A stretch of 64,000 nucleotides of DNA from Centropus unirufus (GCA_013397695.1 VYZI01000018.1:2706920-2770919); one strand, 5' to 3'. Numbered from the stretch's first letter, positions 24,621-39,000 are shown. Numbers and translations are program-made. The notes: generated from the letters alone by a model not told the origin.

Positions 24621-27544
24621 AACATGAAGTTAGAGCTATTAAAAAACCAATATTTACCATCCTTAATATATAAATAGCACACTTGCTACAGATATTTCCT
24701 ATTTTAAATGTGAAGTCATATTTTCTGGGCTGAATTTCAGTAATTACTTCCACATAACAATCTCTCCACTCATTTTAATTCTCTTATTCAATTTTACAGT
24801 TATAGCAAGTACTGACATGCTTTAATTGTATTTCATGGGGATTTTAAAGTTCTCATAAGTATACAGGGTTCTTGTACTATCATTTGAAATACATTGATAT
24901 TCCAGAAACATTAGTCTTGACTCAATATAGTAATATTATTAGGCCTATAGCAAAGCTTATTTAGTAGATCCACACTCATGCTTAATTATGGAGTTAGCAC
25001 CATGCTGAACTGGGGTCTTAAATCAGCATGCCCAGTTATGTTTCTACCAGGAGAGTGCTGTAGAGTGAATAAAACAGTTAAAATATGGAACGCTATGTGG
25101 AAAAGAATACTTGTGTAATCACGCTCTGGCTATGATGGGTACAAAAAGAGTATTTTGAGTTATGGTATTTGGGTGATCTGCCAGCCCTACAGACCTCCTC
25201 TGGCTTTTATTCCTACCATACCCCAAAAAAAACCCTGCAAATAAAAAAGCAAGACAAACTTGGATGCAGTTTTCTCTTTACAAATTTGTTTTCTATGCAT
25301 TATCAGAAGTTGCAGATGACCATGAAATAGATGAGATGAGGATTAAACCACAGTGGGTCATTCCAGGGCCACTCAATTACAGCAGGTATTGGCAAAGTGT
25401 TGTGGTGGCTATAGGTGAAAAAGGAGATTTAGGTTTTCTTAATAACATTGCAATGTGGTTTGTGATGATCTTATTATAACTGCTGAGAACGTTGACTTTT
25501 AATTACTCACAAAGAGGTAAATGTTTCTGTAAAAAACAAGGTTTTTCTTCATTCTCAAGATTATTATAGTTTTTATTGCTTCAAGACCCAGGCTGAGGGA
25601 TGAAAAACAGGAAAAAAAAACATTACCCTAGGAAGGTCACAATGTAGTAATAAGGCATGTCCTTCAATAATTATTGTGACTTTAAGGGGAAAAATGATCT
25701 AGGAGCATCCTAATTTGCTTTGTCAGTATTTCCTGTAGCATTCTTTTGCCCTGTGTTCCCACCCCTCCTGTGGATTCTGCAGGTGGTATTAGCATGACAG
25801 AATGAGCTGTACTGAGTAGCCTGGCTCCACGTCAATATCATCAGAAAAAGATGGCAGAATAGCATCTGTTTCCCTGACTGTAGGCATTCTGGTACTTTAT
25901 CTGCATGTCCATAGCTGGAGGCTATATTAGATCTCTTTACGTTCGTGGTATTGTAATTCCAGTAGCAGGTACCTTTGGCAGCATTTCATATCCATAGTGG
26001 TACCCGTGACTGTCTCTCGGGGAAGTGAATGTTCTCATTTCTATCCATGATTCTTTAATCCTAGCTGAATTACTTGAGCAAATTAACATCAAACATAATT
26101 CAAACTATGGACTAGGCGATGGCCTTCATACCACTTTGCCATATGATGGTTTTGCTTCTAGATCTCCCTGTAGGTAGCAAAAACCCTATAGGCTGCTAGC
26201 AGAGATTGGAACCTCCCTGGGACGTGGCTCCATGCAGCTGCTCAAATAAATTGGCATGTACAGGGAATGACAGAGGAAAGGATATTGGAGAGGCATCAGT
26301 TTTAATGTAGTCAGGCTCATCTTTCTCTGCAATCAGTGAGAAGAGGAAATGTCTCCTCCATATCTAGTTCCCATGTCTCAAGCTATTGACTATTCTATGA
26401 ATCTCAACTCCCCTTGAGTTTTCAATATTTTTAACAGGGAGTGAAAAAATAGCTAGCTATGACAATGCAAACAACAACAAATACCAACAGTCCTACTGCA
26501 AACCAGACTGATAAGTCCAAAGAATCATCAGTAGCTAAATGCAAGGAATTCCCCAAATCCCCAATATATGAAAGTCAGTAACTTTCAGAAAATATGTTCA
26601 AAACCCTGGTCCACTCCCAACTTTCTGTACTCAATCAAATTTGTTGTTGGTTAAAGTGCTTAGAATAGCACATGCAAGAATTCTAACAGAGAGCACTTCA
26701 GCCTTTCATGCTATATCTGACAGGAGATGCTTCCACTTGTGCTCTTCATCTGTCTTCAGCAAATGTAAGTCTCTTTCCCATCATACTCTGTACAGACAGC
26801 TTGACCAGACTCAGTTCCCAGGCCAGCACTAGCCTTTTGGAGACCCCCTCACTGTATTTCTGTCTTGTAAAGCTTCTATTGCATCGTCAGCACTTAACAC
26901 CAGATAATAATTCTCGAGCCAGACGCTCTCATCACAGGCCACAAGTCACTTCTATTGATTTCAAATACAATGCTGCTTTTATCTCCGCTCCATTCAGGAA
27001 AGAATGTGGTTGGGCAGCCCTCACTACATATATCATTTGAGCAATACACAGAAAGTAACACACTGGAGGAAACTTGCATACATAGGCAATGAAGCTTTGT
27101 GCTAATTCCTCAAATGGTGCACATAAAAAGAGAGATATTTTTTTCTTTCAAAGAAAAAAATATAATAATCCCAAAGAAATGATAGGGGTATTTTTGCTTC
27201 CTTAAATATGGGTGGGAGATAATAGATTTTTGTCTTCAATTTGTAAGTCTTTGAGCAGCTGGTTAACAGTTGTTAGCCTTCATTAATGGCAAGTAATCAA
27301 TAGTTAAGTCTTAAATCCACATTAACAGTATAGAAAATAAACAGTTTTGAAAAAAATTCAGTGAAGAAGATTGTCTCTAGGATGTCTAGTTTGATTAGGT
27401 TCCTTCCCCACAATCAGAAGAAAGAGGAGAATCATATATGAAGTTAGCAACAGGTACCACACTACCACGTGAGTCTTTACACTCAGGATGCTTTTGAAGC
27501 AATCTGAATGACTATATGCTGTGGGGCAGGGATTGAACAAACTT

Positions 27545-27558
27545 TGTGTGTGTGTGTA
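27545..27558. repeat. short (TG)n run
   Basis: Seven TG units followed by a TATA-rich stretch (TATAAGTATATATAAG). A minor microsatellite. Confidence 0.8.
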
Positions 27559-28779
27559 TAAGTATATATAAGAAAGTAGTTGTTCTTAGTGCAGCAGTAG
27601 AACCTTATTAGGTTCAGATATTAGGCATAGCTGCTCATAGCAGGACCCAGATGCCAAACTACAAAAGATACATAAGGCTTCCATAGCAGCATCTGTTTTT
27701 TGGCAGAATCTACATACTTGAGCATTGATGACTCTGGATTTGCTTCGTATTCTTTCAGACAGTTGGATTGCAGTGGCCCTAAGCAAAAGTAACCTTTTTG
27801 TCCATAGCACATCATTGCATATAGCATTTCCCTTTTTCTAAATAAATTTCTCACTGCTAGATAAGCAAACACTGAACTGGCTAGACCATTAATGCAAAAA
27901 ATATTTTAATGTTGGAAAAAGGCAGGATCTCATATTTCACGTGTGTTGCAGATCAAGCCCTGATCAGGACTGTATAGAAAGATTAGGGAAATATCCAACA
28001 TGGGTGTGCTCGCAAATGAGAAAAGGCCTTAAAGTGCATATGTATTCTTTCATGTCCTTAATGGATTTAAGCTAGTAGTATGTCAACATAAAATCCGTTA
28101 TACTGATATACAATGAAGGCATCTCTTAAGGCAAGTTAAGGCAAAGGATGGAATCACTATATTTTCATTCTATACCTTTCACCAAGGGCTTTTACAATGA
28201 TATTAAATATTAACTCTATATAGGTTTAATCCCAAGCCACAGCAGCAGCCTTAAGGTTAATAGTCCTTTTAATTAAAGGATAAGTCAGTTATTGAACACA
28301 GAAGCTAATCACAAAAGGATTACCACTGAAAATGAACATAGTCTGTGCAATTAGTCTGATAATTAAGACTTAAGTACTGGACAGAGATCAAAGTGCTTGT
28401 AATCTGCAATAAAGTTCCTAGAGTTGTAAGGATTTTCAAAATGTTAGCTTGTGCTTTATTGCACCTTCCATTTATTGTGTACCCATGATAGCAGCAAACA
28501 CATTTTCCCAATGGATATCAGCATGTATAACTGCAACAGCTGTTACTGCATAAGCCTGGTGTTTCTCACAATATGATTACTCTGTCAACGACTACCATAA
28601 AAGGTGGCATCTGTATTCATCAAACAGAGTTATCAATAAATGTAAAGCCACACAACAATTAGAGATCTCCAAGGAAGAACAAATCCAACCAAAAAAAATG
28701 TCAACAACACTATTTAATTACTAAGATTGTTAATCAATAAAATGCCTTCATAACTTTTAATTAATTTTTTATTTGAAGT

Positions 28780-28940
28780 GGATGTTTAGAGAATCTGATT
28801 CTTTGTTTTTCTTTCATTTAGCAGTTGCACTACTAAAGTACTTGGTGGCATCTGTGAACAACCATCCTCGGGGGGACACTTCATGTCTGTAATTGCATTT
28901 TGTCACCTACAGAGGGTGTTAAGAATCTTGTTAAAAATAA
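28780..28940. promoter_or_regulatory. candidate conserved cis-regulatory element 3
   Basis: A non-repetitive block with retained CpG (CCTCGGGGGGACAC), TGTAATTGCATTTTG, and a weak CTCF-like CACCTACAGAGGGTG near 28904-28918. It stands between AT-rich stretches with A- and T-runs. The call is by eye only. Confidence 0.2.
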
Positions 28941-29327
28941 AGGAAATAGTTAGGAGACATCTCACTGTAGCCATTATTACAGTGCAAATTACCAGGTAGA
29001 GCAATCCAGAAGCTGTCAGGAAAGGTTAGTAAGAAAGAGTGTCAGGAAATCAACCATTCAGCAATTCATCATGGCCTAACACTAGCTCTAAAATGAAAGC
29101 TTTAAAAAAAAAAAAGGGCATTGTTTTATGAAGTAAGGGACATTATCTTTTTTTTTTTTTTACCACAGTTAATAAAGATAACAAGGAGAGTGCTTCTCTT
29201 ATGAAAGATATAAAGACATAATGATGAAAAATGTCGATTATTTTATCACACAAATTTGCAGGCAAGGTAAAATTGAGAGAGAGGTTGTTACAAACGAAGG
29301 ATGTCATTGCTGTATGTTACCTCACTC

Positions 29328-29353
29328 TTATTTTTATTTTTATTTTTATTTTG
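29328..29353. repeat. (ATTTTT)n microsatellite
   Basis: Four near-perfect six-base units of ATTTTT. An A-run (29389-29402) lies just downstream and A/T runs at 29104-29114 and 29149-29161 just upstream, making a cluster of simple sequence. Confidence 0.9.
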
Positions 29354-29885
29354 GAATATGCAATCTGATTTTTGCCATTCCTGCTCAGGAAAAAAAAAAA
29401 AAGACAAGCTTTCCAGGTCACTAGGTTGGTCCCCAGAGCTTCTGTAAGATGTCATGAAAACATAAAATTTGCTTTTCAAGAAGTTTTTACAAGTGAAGTC
29501 TTGATACTGGCTGTAACATAGCTTGCCTTTGTTCTTTTAAGGGATTTTTGAAAAGTTTGTTGCCATTTCTGCCTTTTCTTTTGACTTTCAGATTTGGATA
29601 GTCATTAAGGACCTTCTGATTTTGACTATCAATGACAATTCTCCGCTACTGCAATGCCATTCACGTGGCCATATCTGTTCTCTGTTATAGGCTGCCATTG
29701 CTAGGGTGTACTCTCTGAGGAACACCATTGCTGTTGGTTCACACACATAATTATGGCAAGACACTGGACACTAAACTCAGTCTTTTATGAAGCAGCTAAA
29801 ATTGTACTCAGGGTGGGAGAGAAAACAAAAAAAAAAACTTAAATGCAAGAAGACTGAACTAGTAAAATGCCAAAAAAGAGCAGTT

Positions 29886-30168
29886 TAGAATAGAAGCACT
29901 AGGTTGGAAAAGACCTCAGAGACCACCAAGTCCAACCGTACTTGTCTACCACTGAACCATGTCCCTAAGCACCTCATCTACCTGCCTATTAAATCATCCA
30001 GGGATGGTGACTCAACCACCTCCCTGGGCAACTTGGTCCAGCACCAGATGACCCTTTTGGTGAAAAATTTTTTCCTGATGTCCAATCTGGACCTGCCCTG
30101 GAACAGCTTAAGGCCATTCCCTCCTTGTCTTTTCACCTGTCACTTGGGAGAAGAGACCAGCACCTACC
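29886..30168 (-). mobile_element. CR1 LINE fragment, 3' end, antisense
   Basis: The + strand reads AGGTTGGAAAAGACCTCAGA, then CACCAAGTCCAACCGTACTT, GGGATGGTGACTCAACCACC, TCCCTGGGCAACTTGGTCCA and GCCATTCCCTCCTTGTCTTT. These are in-order blocks of the reverse complement of the CR1 3' end. It is better preserved than the copy at 19 kb. The 99-codon open frame across it is not a gene. Confidence 0.9.
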
Positions 30169-33145
30169 TCTCTTGCGTAGGCCAGTGGCAATTTCTTGGT
30201 TAATTCTGGCTGGGTGAAGTGGATGTAAGGAAGTCCAGTTTGCTGGTGGGAGGGGAGAGTTTCTGTAGTGCATGCAAAGAAGCAATAGACTGTACATATG
30301 TACTACAAATTCAAATCACCGAGCCAGCCTCTCAGCATCAGAAGTATTAAGGAAGGTGTGTTTTATTCCATTATGTTGCTGAAGAGCATAAAAAAGCAGA
30401 TAGATGTAATCAAGAAATCCCTGGGAACCAATAAGTTGCAAGTGTAGAGGTCTTCCCATTCCAGTCCTAGGAAAAAATACACAGTCATCAAACCACCTAT
30501 CCTGCTACAGGACCTCAATAGGGATTGAAGGACAAAAGAGCATTCTGGATCACATGAGGATCCACAGCACTCCCTAATGCAAAGTATAAAAAAACTGGAC
30601 CTTCAGTGATGAGAATTATCTAAACAAGTTTTTATAAATTTCTTGGTCCTTGCTGTAAAGCAAATCCCCACCCCTCTAATGTCTGATTTTTTTTAAGGAA
30701 AATTATCTCTAAAACTACAAAAAAATGTAGAAAAGCTTTGTCTCACTATTATTAGAAAATTAATTAAAAAAATAGNNNNNNNNNNNNNNNNNNNNNNNNN
30801 NTTTTAAAGTACTCTTAGACTAGTCTATACATGAACAGATGTGTATTTTGATACTTCAGGAAAACTGTGTTTCAGGACTTCTTATTCTAACTTTACTGAC
30901 AGCAGAATATGACACTAGCTGCTTTGTGGAGTTTTTGGAAATTACAACGATGTGGAAAAAAGCAAAATTGCATGCCTTGTTTATAATCTTGTTTTATGGT
31001 TCCTGTGGAACAGAGAGGGCTTCAACTTATAGATCTTAGTCTTCAATCCACTTTCTACTGGCATGAATGGGGAAATTGCCACTCATTTCAGTGGTAGAAG
31101 ACTGGCTCTTTGCCAACCATTAGGTTTTGATATTTAGGCCAAATCCTGGTTCTGCTAAATTTGATGGCATCATTTATATTGCCATCTAGGGGAGCAGAAG
31201 TTTTGGTAAAATAGAAGTATTCATTTAATAGCCATGCTTAAAACTTCCTTTTGCTAAGAGAAAAATAAGACAAAGGCATACTATAAACATGCTGTTCCAA
31301 GGCCTGGTTTCTTGCTAGTAACCATAAAGCTGTAAAATAGCTTTGTAGTACGTTACTTAAGAAGCAGAGGTGACCAAAAATGTGTCCTCGTGTTCCACAT
31401 AAAACTATTACAAGGACTACCAGTAGCAAAGGAGTGCATTGGAGTCAGTAAATAAATGTTAAAAGTTGTCTCAGATTGAGGACACCCCATAATTCTAAGA
31501 GAAAGCTGGAAAATATGCGAAGATAATAAGCAGAAAGAAGATGACTGTATAAGATGGCAAGGTGAAGCATACCACACTTGACTAAAGTATCTGAAAGCTC
31601 TTGGTGTGCTATAATGTTCTATGTAAAATCATGTGGAAGAATAACACAGGTGTATCAAGTAATAATTTTTTTAAATGGAGATGACTGATAATTAAGTGGA
31701 GAAAGTTTAATTACTTAAGTACTAAGCACAAACTCACATCAGGTTTGCACTGATAAATAAAGGGTTGTATTTTTATTCAGCCTTAATGCACTACCACGAG
31801 CTTGTCCTCGTTTGCAATGTTAGTGATAGTTACTGAAGACTTGTCAGAATAGAGTGCTCACGTCTCATAGTTATAAAAATACCCTTATGAAGAGGTAATA
31901 GCATCAATCACTTTTAGTATTCAGATGTCAGACATGTATGAGAACCCTGCTAACTACCTTCAATAAAGGATTTTTAAACTTACTGCTCAAAATATATATA
32001 CATATATTTTAATTCACAGGAGAACAGATTACGAGACTGCTCCTTCCGTGACATGGTGGATGAGAATCTGTCTTTTTGCAATGCTAAAAATTCTCAATCC
32101 ATCAATTAAATGTAGATTCAGGGCACCATCTCGTACTTCCTTGTCAAATAAATTATGTTTTACATCAAAGACCACACAGATTCATACTTAACAAAACAGG
32201 GGTATGTCTGAACATATCATAAATGTGAAATATGAAAGAGAACAAAATGAGACAGCCAATAAAATGTACGATTTGTTAGTCGGAAAGCATATACCTTAGA
32301 AATAGCCTTACCAGTACTCAGAATTTGTGATTAAAGAAATATTCATAATCTGTCACTAATTTTCCCTACAGATTGATCCTTTCTTATGACACAAATAAGA
32401 CAAAAAAATCTGAGATATTAAAACAGGAGAAGTAGCAGATGAGATGGTGTTTAAATGTATACAGTTCTATTTTTGCGCATAGTATACACATAAAAGATAT
32501 TTCTCTTTTTTCTCTCTTTTTTTTCAATTAAATTCAAGCTGGGAAAAGGATGTATATTTTCAAAGGACAAAGTTTGAAGACAGAACATTATTGAGGGTAG
32601 TCAAATGTAACACCATAAGTAGAAGTTGCCTATGGCTTTCATAATAGTTGTCTGGGCAATAAAATTGTAGCTGAAATTCATGCCAATAAGGGCAAAAGAA
32701 CATGGTAGAAAGAAGTGTATGGAGAAATCAGCTTGCAGCAAGCCACTGTTGCTCAAGAAAGATATCTCGGATTGGATCTCTTTTTAAAACCATAAGCTTG
32801 CTATGCTTCAGCTTTCATAATATAAACACTGTCATGAATAATTTGGAAAGAGCTTTCAAAGAAAATAGTGAGCTGATTAGACCTCTGATGTGTCCATATC
32901 TTGGCTACAGCTCATTGTTCTGGTCAGAGTATTACACAATACAATCACAAGATACATGCCAGCGATCTGCTGCAAACAACTGTCAGAGGGACACCAGTGG
33001 GGTGGGTGAACCTTTAGTCTGACCCCAGATGGAAACTTAAGTTTCACTGGCAGTCCCGATTTCCAAGGAAACAACAGGTCAAGGAATGCAGTCTTGAGTT
33101 CTAATCAACATAAAAATACGTTAAAAATGTGCACTTTCCTTCCAG
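30169..33145. other. intergenic DNA
   Basis: Very AT-rich, with the assembly gap. No repeat family, open frame or motif cluster worth naming. Confidence 0.6.
30776..30801. other. assembly gap (26 N)
   Basis: Twenty-six undetermined bases in an AT-rich stretch. True length is unknown, so spacing across this point should not be trusted. Confidence 1.
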
Positions 33146-33233
33146 AATGAATGTTCCTTACACAGCATACAGAAGCATCTTTCACAGACATTGAAGAAAC
33201 CCTAGCCAAAAGAGAGAGAGAAACAGCCAGGAT
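33146..33233 (+). other. exon-like segment C (possible first coding exon of an unrecognised gene)
   Basis: A good acceptor (CACTTTCCTTCCAG) and a strong donor (GAT|GTAAGTG) bracket 88 bases. The frame starting at ATG 33151, directly after an in-frame TGA, is open to the donor. It reads EASFTDIEETLAKRERETAR, charged and helix-like, and ends with two bases left over. That phase joins segment D in its open frame. No known protein was recognised. It could be real (first coding exon, or an internal exon using the later AG at 33165) or chance. It must be judged together with segments D, E2 and F. Confidence 0.25.
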
Positions 33234-34901
33234 GTAAGTGTTCTAAGGTCCGTTAGTAATTAGATATTTTTGTTTCTGTGATCTGGGTGATACTGTGTAC
33301 TTCATGGAGACTGGCTCCTGCCAGTAGACTTTTACACTGACATTAAAAACAGATTAGCGTATGCCTTGTTTTCTGATTGAAAAGTGTTATGGTCCATAAT
33401 TGATCAGTAGTTCATTCATACAAGCTGATAATCAGCCTCAAAATCTCTTTTTTAATCTTGATAAGGATAGACAGTCACAAACTCAGTCTCTAGGAGCTCC
33501 CTTTTGTCAGCAATAATCACAAGCTGCTGTTAATTGTACAACAACCCCGTATTGAACTGGTATCATCTGTCCTCCTGGATAAAACAGGTAGTAGAAACTC
33601 ACCTCCTTATCCATGCATCAGAACTCTTACGTCCTTGATAAGGTAGCCTTTTTCTTCAGACTGATATAAAGCTTGCTTTGTGGAAATAGTTCCAGTGTTT
33701 AAGCATCCTTGGCACTTTATTCTCGCTCTGTGCTTCATTGTCTTTTTTTTCCAGTCATTAGATCTTCATATGCTTGTGTCACTACCTTAAGTGTTTTATA
33801 AGTATCAAACGTCTTCATCTGTAGACAATTATGGACGATGATCAAGCTGTCTCTTAATTAATTGTGGATGAACTGAATAGATTGCGCTTATTCCAAAACT
33901 CTATGGAAAGGTAGGTGCCCTCTTCTCAGGTTTTGTTATTCCTCAGAAATTTTCTGATATGTCAACATACTTTCAATGTGTCGGTACACCCCATGTCAAA
34001 CAACCTCCTTCAGAAATAGTCTTGATGCCATATTTATCACTATTACTACTACCCCTCATGTTTTTCTTGGTATTTCATCTGGATCTTGAAGAATTACATT
34101 AGATCTTTCTTTCTCATTCTGAGACATCTTTTCCAACTACTTTTCCAGCCATAATTTCCAAATCTTCATAGTCCCTCCTTTACAAGACATAGTTGTCCAT
34201 CCTTCCAAGAAATGGTGCATTACCCACAGCTCTTCAGTATATCCTTTGGTTTTCTTTCTTATTACTCCTTATACCCAAGGAAATACTTATATAAGAAAAT
34301 ACTTTCCTGCAAATGAAATCAATATGTGAATATATGTCATTTTCCCTGAGTTGTTGAAAGGCAATCACAATTTCTATCTCCACCACCACAACAATATCTT
34401 CCAGTTGAGAAGGGGGCATGATACAAGGAATAAATCATGAAATGGAAAAATTACTTCATTTCTTAATTATGCTGTGAACTTTTTCTGGATTTGGCAATTT
34501 CCCTCCCAAGAGAAATATTCACCATATGACGTGCTGTGTCTACCAAGATGAGCAAACACAGCATACATATATTCCCAAACATAATAGAATCATATGAATT
34601 GTAATAAATATAGTGGCAGTGGGAATACAAAGGGGATGGCAGTTCATGATATAGACCCATTAATCAAAACTGTTTGAGCCCATAGCCATGGGATCTTGCA
34701 GAATGTAGGCCTCTTCTGGGAACTTGACTTTACTATACGCTTCATTTAAGAAGTTGGGCACCTTTTTTTCTCCAATATGAAGTCAGAGTTCAGTGATAAA
34801 GATTTTATAATGCTTGAATAGTTATTAAATAATTAGCAGTAAAACTATGCCTCATAGTAATGAAAATGAATGAATTAATAAAATTGGCCAAGTTGTTCGG
34901 C

Positions 34902-34938
34902 AATGTGCTATTTTCAATCAATGTGTTATTTTCAATCA
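34902..34938. repeat. short direct duplication
   Basis: CAATGTGCTATTTTCAATCA is followed directly by the near-identical CAATGTGTTATTTTCAATCA, overlapping by a few bases. A local tandem duplication. Confidence 0.8.
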
Positions 34939-35363
34939 CACCAAAGTAATTTTTTGCTCGGAAAGGCAGCAATGCATGCTCCTGCATGAAGGGGGGAGGT
35001 ATATAGGGGTAAAACTTCAAATTTAGCTTATGGTATAATGCACATGTGAAATTTCAAGAGCTGATGCCAATGGCACCTCATTTTATTTATGATTTTGTGA
35101 AGATCAACATCCCTCATTCAGGAGGCTGTGGAAGACTCAGAGGTGATACATATTGTCATAAGGGAAACAGCAACACTGAAGAGGAAAAGTCTCCTTATAT
35201 TTTATTTTAAAATGAATTGCAACCAGCTCTCATCAATACCCATTTATTAAATGGCACAAAGCCCTCCATTAACACAGGGTCCTAGCAGTGGGATCTGGAG
35301 CCAGCTGTGGTGTATGGTATGGAGCCAGGGTCTGGCCTGATGGAGGGCTGGGGGAGAGGAGCG

Positions 35364-35383
35364 TTAATTAATTAATTAATTTT
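35364..35383. repeat. (TTAA)n microsatellite
   Basis: About four TTAA units ending in a T-run. It is also a string of homeodomain-like TTAATTAA words, next to candidate element 4. Confidence 0.85.
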
Positions 35384-35579
35384 ACTTTTTCTGCATATCA
35401 ACAATTAATGACAATACATCTCTGTTACCCAAATTTAAGATTGTATGTAGTTTGACATCTACATTTTAGCTGTATTAATCAGGACTAATGTTATATTAAA
35501 GAAACTCCATCACCTGTGGATTCACTGTAGATCACTATCTGCACAGACGTAGAAGAGAGTGAGCCACAAAACTAATAAT

Positions 35580-36640
35580 AATTAGGACTCCTAGCCGAGG
35601 TGAAAAGCTATTGCCTCATGGAACTATTTTCCAATCATCCTCTTTCCAGCTGAGCTGGACTAGTGACACTATAAACTGGCAATTAAAAGACTCAAGTTTA
35701 AAAATACCTTCAGCTTCCCAGGTCCCACAATGGCAAAGGTTAAGTGGATTATGTGGAGATAATTCACTCAGCTCCAGGGGGAGGGTGCTGATTGCCTGGG
35801 CTGTGGGTTACCTCCCTCTCTCCTCCTCACTTGCTGAAGCAACAATTGTTCCAGTAGTGTCACCTTAGCAAATGTAAAACAAAACAAGGAGAGACAAAGC
35901 CTGGAAAACTTTCCCAAGAGACGTTATAATTGCTAAAGGGCATTGACTGATACTTGCAAACTTTGATAACAGCCTTGAAAACTGAGCCTGGAAGTGGTCA
36001 CTGCTCTTCGGCTAATGTCTTAATGTTGCTAAATATTGACCATTTTTGCAAGTCTTCCAGTAAATACGCCTTGTATGTCCAAGGGAAAAGAAATATGAAT
36101 AAGATTTCTGGCCTTACATGAATGGCTACTCTACCCCATGCTCCAACTGAATTAAAACCACCAGTTACACCTCTAGTTGTGTGGCAACACCTACACAGTG
36201 TTTCCAATTAACTTTGTAAGTTTTTAATCAGTGACAAATGCATTTTTGTAAATTCAATTTGCCTTTTATTACAGCACCTATAAAATGTCTTGCAGCATTC
36301 CGGAACTTTGTGAAGGTTTTACTTGCTACTGACATAACGCAGCTGTCGGACCTACAACAAAGGCTAAGGTTTATGAGCAACTTGAATTAGGATGTAGGTT
36401 AAGCAATTAAAGTTCAAGGAGGGGGAGGGGGGAGATGACTTTCCAAAATTTGCACTTGCCAATGTGAAAAAGCACCCTAAAACCATGCTGCATATTGGAA
36501 ACAGCACAGCTAAAGCAGCTAAGGAGGCCATGCTTGATTTTAAACTCGCTATTTTGAGAGAGGTTTGTGTGTGAAAAGGTCATGCAGATTTCGTTAATAA
36601 ATCTGCACTGCTTTTTGTTTTCTTTTTAAATCAAACTCAA
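35580..36640. promoter_or_regulatory. candidate conserved cis-regulatory element 4 (largest)
   Basis: About 1 kb with scattered CpGs (ACATAACGCAGCTGTCGGAC, AGCATTCCGGAACTTTGTGA), a SOX-like ACAAAGG at about 36356, TTCGTTAATAAA (similar to HOX13-type AT-rich sites) at about 36588, and CAATTAAA words. No repeats or plausible exons were seen. A (TTAA)n run lies just upstream at 35364-35383. Confidence 0.27.
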
Positions 36641-39000
36641 ATGCATCCTATTAAAGGACTGAGTGATTAGATCATAAATCTGGATGTCCTTGAAGACGAT
36701 GAAGAAAATGCTTATCTGTAAAGCAATCATCATACTGCCAGTTCTATCATTTGCACGTTTTTACAGGTGCAGGAAAAAATGTTTCATTTTAAATCATTTG
36801 CTTGAAATGCTATGTAAGAAAAAAATGCTTGCAGAATTTACAGTTAAAAGAGCAACGAGGTTACTTGTGACATATGGAAACGACTCATTACATCTAATCT
36901 TCTGTATCTAAATTCAGGTTATTAAAACAATCAACATTCAGAATAAACATGCATTAATATTACATCTTAGTGAAACTTAACACTCAGTACATTAACTTCT
37001 CATTCCAGCTATATGATACAATGTTCCCAAATTCAACAGCTCTGAAAGTAGTCAGTTTTAATGAGGCCTGAGTATAAATTTGAGTCACTAGGTTTTAAAT
37101 TAGAGCCTGTCCAAATAGTGTTACTGACTCTGGTTTTGGTATATTAATGCATGAAATCCTTATTCTGTGAGGTCCTGACGAGTACAACTTGTGCTAGATT
37201 TCTCAATTCTTCATTTTTTCACTTTTTGTTTTCCTTATATCCTGATACTTCCTTCTTTTGTCTAGTCAGTACTTTTGGCAGTGTATTTTTCTGTTGTAAG
37301 CGTGATATTACTGCAACTTCTCCTTTGTGTGTTTGAGTCTTACAGCTGATTTTTCACTTTGTCTGAACCCTGATTGTGGACATGGATATAGCTACCACCA
37401 GCAGTATATTTTTGCTATTGCCGTGCTAGAAGGAAGGTGGGAAATTAATATCTCCTTGGAGCTTTATTAAAATAATGGATAGGGAAAATAAGTTTTTTTT
37501 GCATGTTTAGACATGCTTAGAAAAGAAATGAGATCTGGAGCAACATTTTGAGGTAAGTAAAACTTTAAACACATTTTGCAGTTTTTTAGCTGACTGCATG
37601 ACCTGTTTCTGCTTTAACTTAAATCCCATCTTTGGGATTTTGATTCTGGACGTTTGATTCAATTAAGCTGTTTTGATTTCTGGAGGGTTTTGATCCATAG
37701 AAGTTGAGCTACAAGATATGCCTACCTGGCACTGATGTTAGTGCTAAAATCTAGCTCAGTGCAAGTTAGCACAGTCTGAGTTATTTGATGACAGTGGAAG
37801 TCTTGCAATATTTACTGCATAGAATGTCCACCCTACTAAGATTTATGTGTTTATTTAACTTTGTTCTATCTGGTTAATTGGTTCTAGTTGCTGAAGATCC
37901 TCGCATGAATAGAGTGAAACATCAATCTGTTTTATTTGCAACACATTTTTAAAATTACTTGCTAAATTCTTCACTAGTTGAAAAGGCATTACGGTACAAG
38001 CTTATTGTACTTTACAAAGGTCTGAGATTTTTAAACTATATTTTTCTCACAGATCATAGTGAGCATCATTCGATCATATATATCTAACTTCACACAATTT
38101 TCTTTAACTTTCATTTATAAACATATTTATTTGTTTTGTAGATCCTGTTATCTTTTGCTCATGAATGTAAACACAAACTTAAAATTTAGTTTAGTGAGCC
38201 AGTTTTGAACTGCATACAGAGAAGATCAAAAGAAATACTACAAAATCCTCTCCTGGGAAAGATCAAATGGTTACTAAAATGAAAGCCAACCTAAAACTGC
38301 AGAGTTTACCCCAGAGGGGGGGAGGGGAATTGGGCATTTAGCTATAATTAACACCTTCTACTTCCCCAGTGTTTCAAATTAATTGTCTCTTGATATGGGT
38401 GCTTGCTCAGAAATTTGAAATTATATTAAATTAAAAAATAATAATCAGGAAAGCATTATCGACTAATATGGCTAAGATCTAGGATTTGCTCTTCACATAA
38501 CAGTTCTGTAATCTACAGACATCTATAGTCAGCCATAAATCCACCAAGCATTAACTACATATACAAATACATTACTTCTGTGGGAATATGTGATTGCAGA
38601 GAAAATAAAACTTTTCCTCAATTTTCAAGGAACTTGTACTGAAGTTTTGCTCGGGCAAGTACTCTATTAGTTTATCTGAAGCTAGAGATTGGCAACTTTA
38701 TCCAGGATAAACGCCTTAAAGATTCTTCTGCTATTTCTTCATGTCTCCATTATTTCAGCCAATGTTGCTTAAAAATATCACAGACAGCTACCTGGAACAT
38801 TATAAATGGGGTCATTGTAGCTGTTCTTTTTTATTTTTTTTTTTCAGTTTGTCTTGACAGATAAGATGCCCAAAGAAACAGAAAAGCTGACAAGCTTCCT
38901 TACTTGGCTCTCAGAGGCCTTGCTCAGTGGTTTCGTTGTGTTGCATGCTGGTATCGGAAATATGACTTATTTTCTCTCCCTCTCTTCTGTCCTGTTCTAG

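Larger units (their letters stand above)
19413..29885. other. intergenic DNA with candidate elements 1-3
   Basis: AT-rich DNA without genes. Candidate regulatory blocks are listed separately at 21.96, 24.24 and 28.78 kb. An exon-like stretch ending at 26768 (ACAG...AAAT|GTAAGTC) is weak. The rest shows no recognised structure. Confidence 0.6.
33234..39000. other. intergenic DNA (or intron, if the C-F series is a gene)
   Basis: AT-rich, holding candidate element 4, the (TTAA)n run and two G-runs (about 36419-36433 and 38315-38327). No transposon recognised. Confidence 0.55.
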
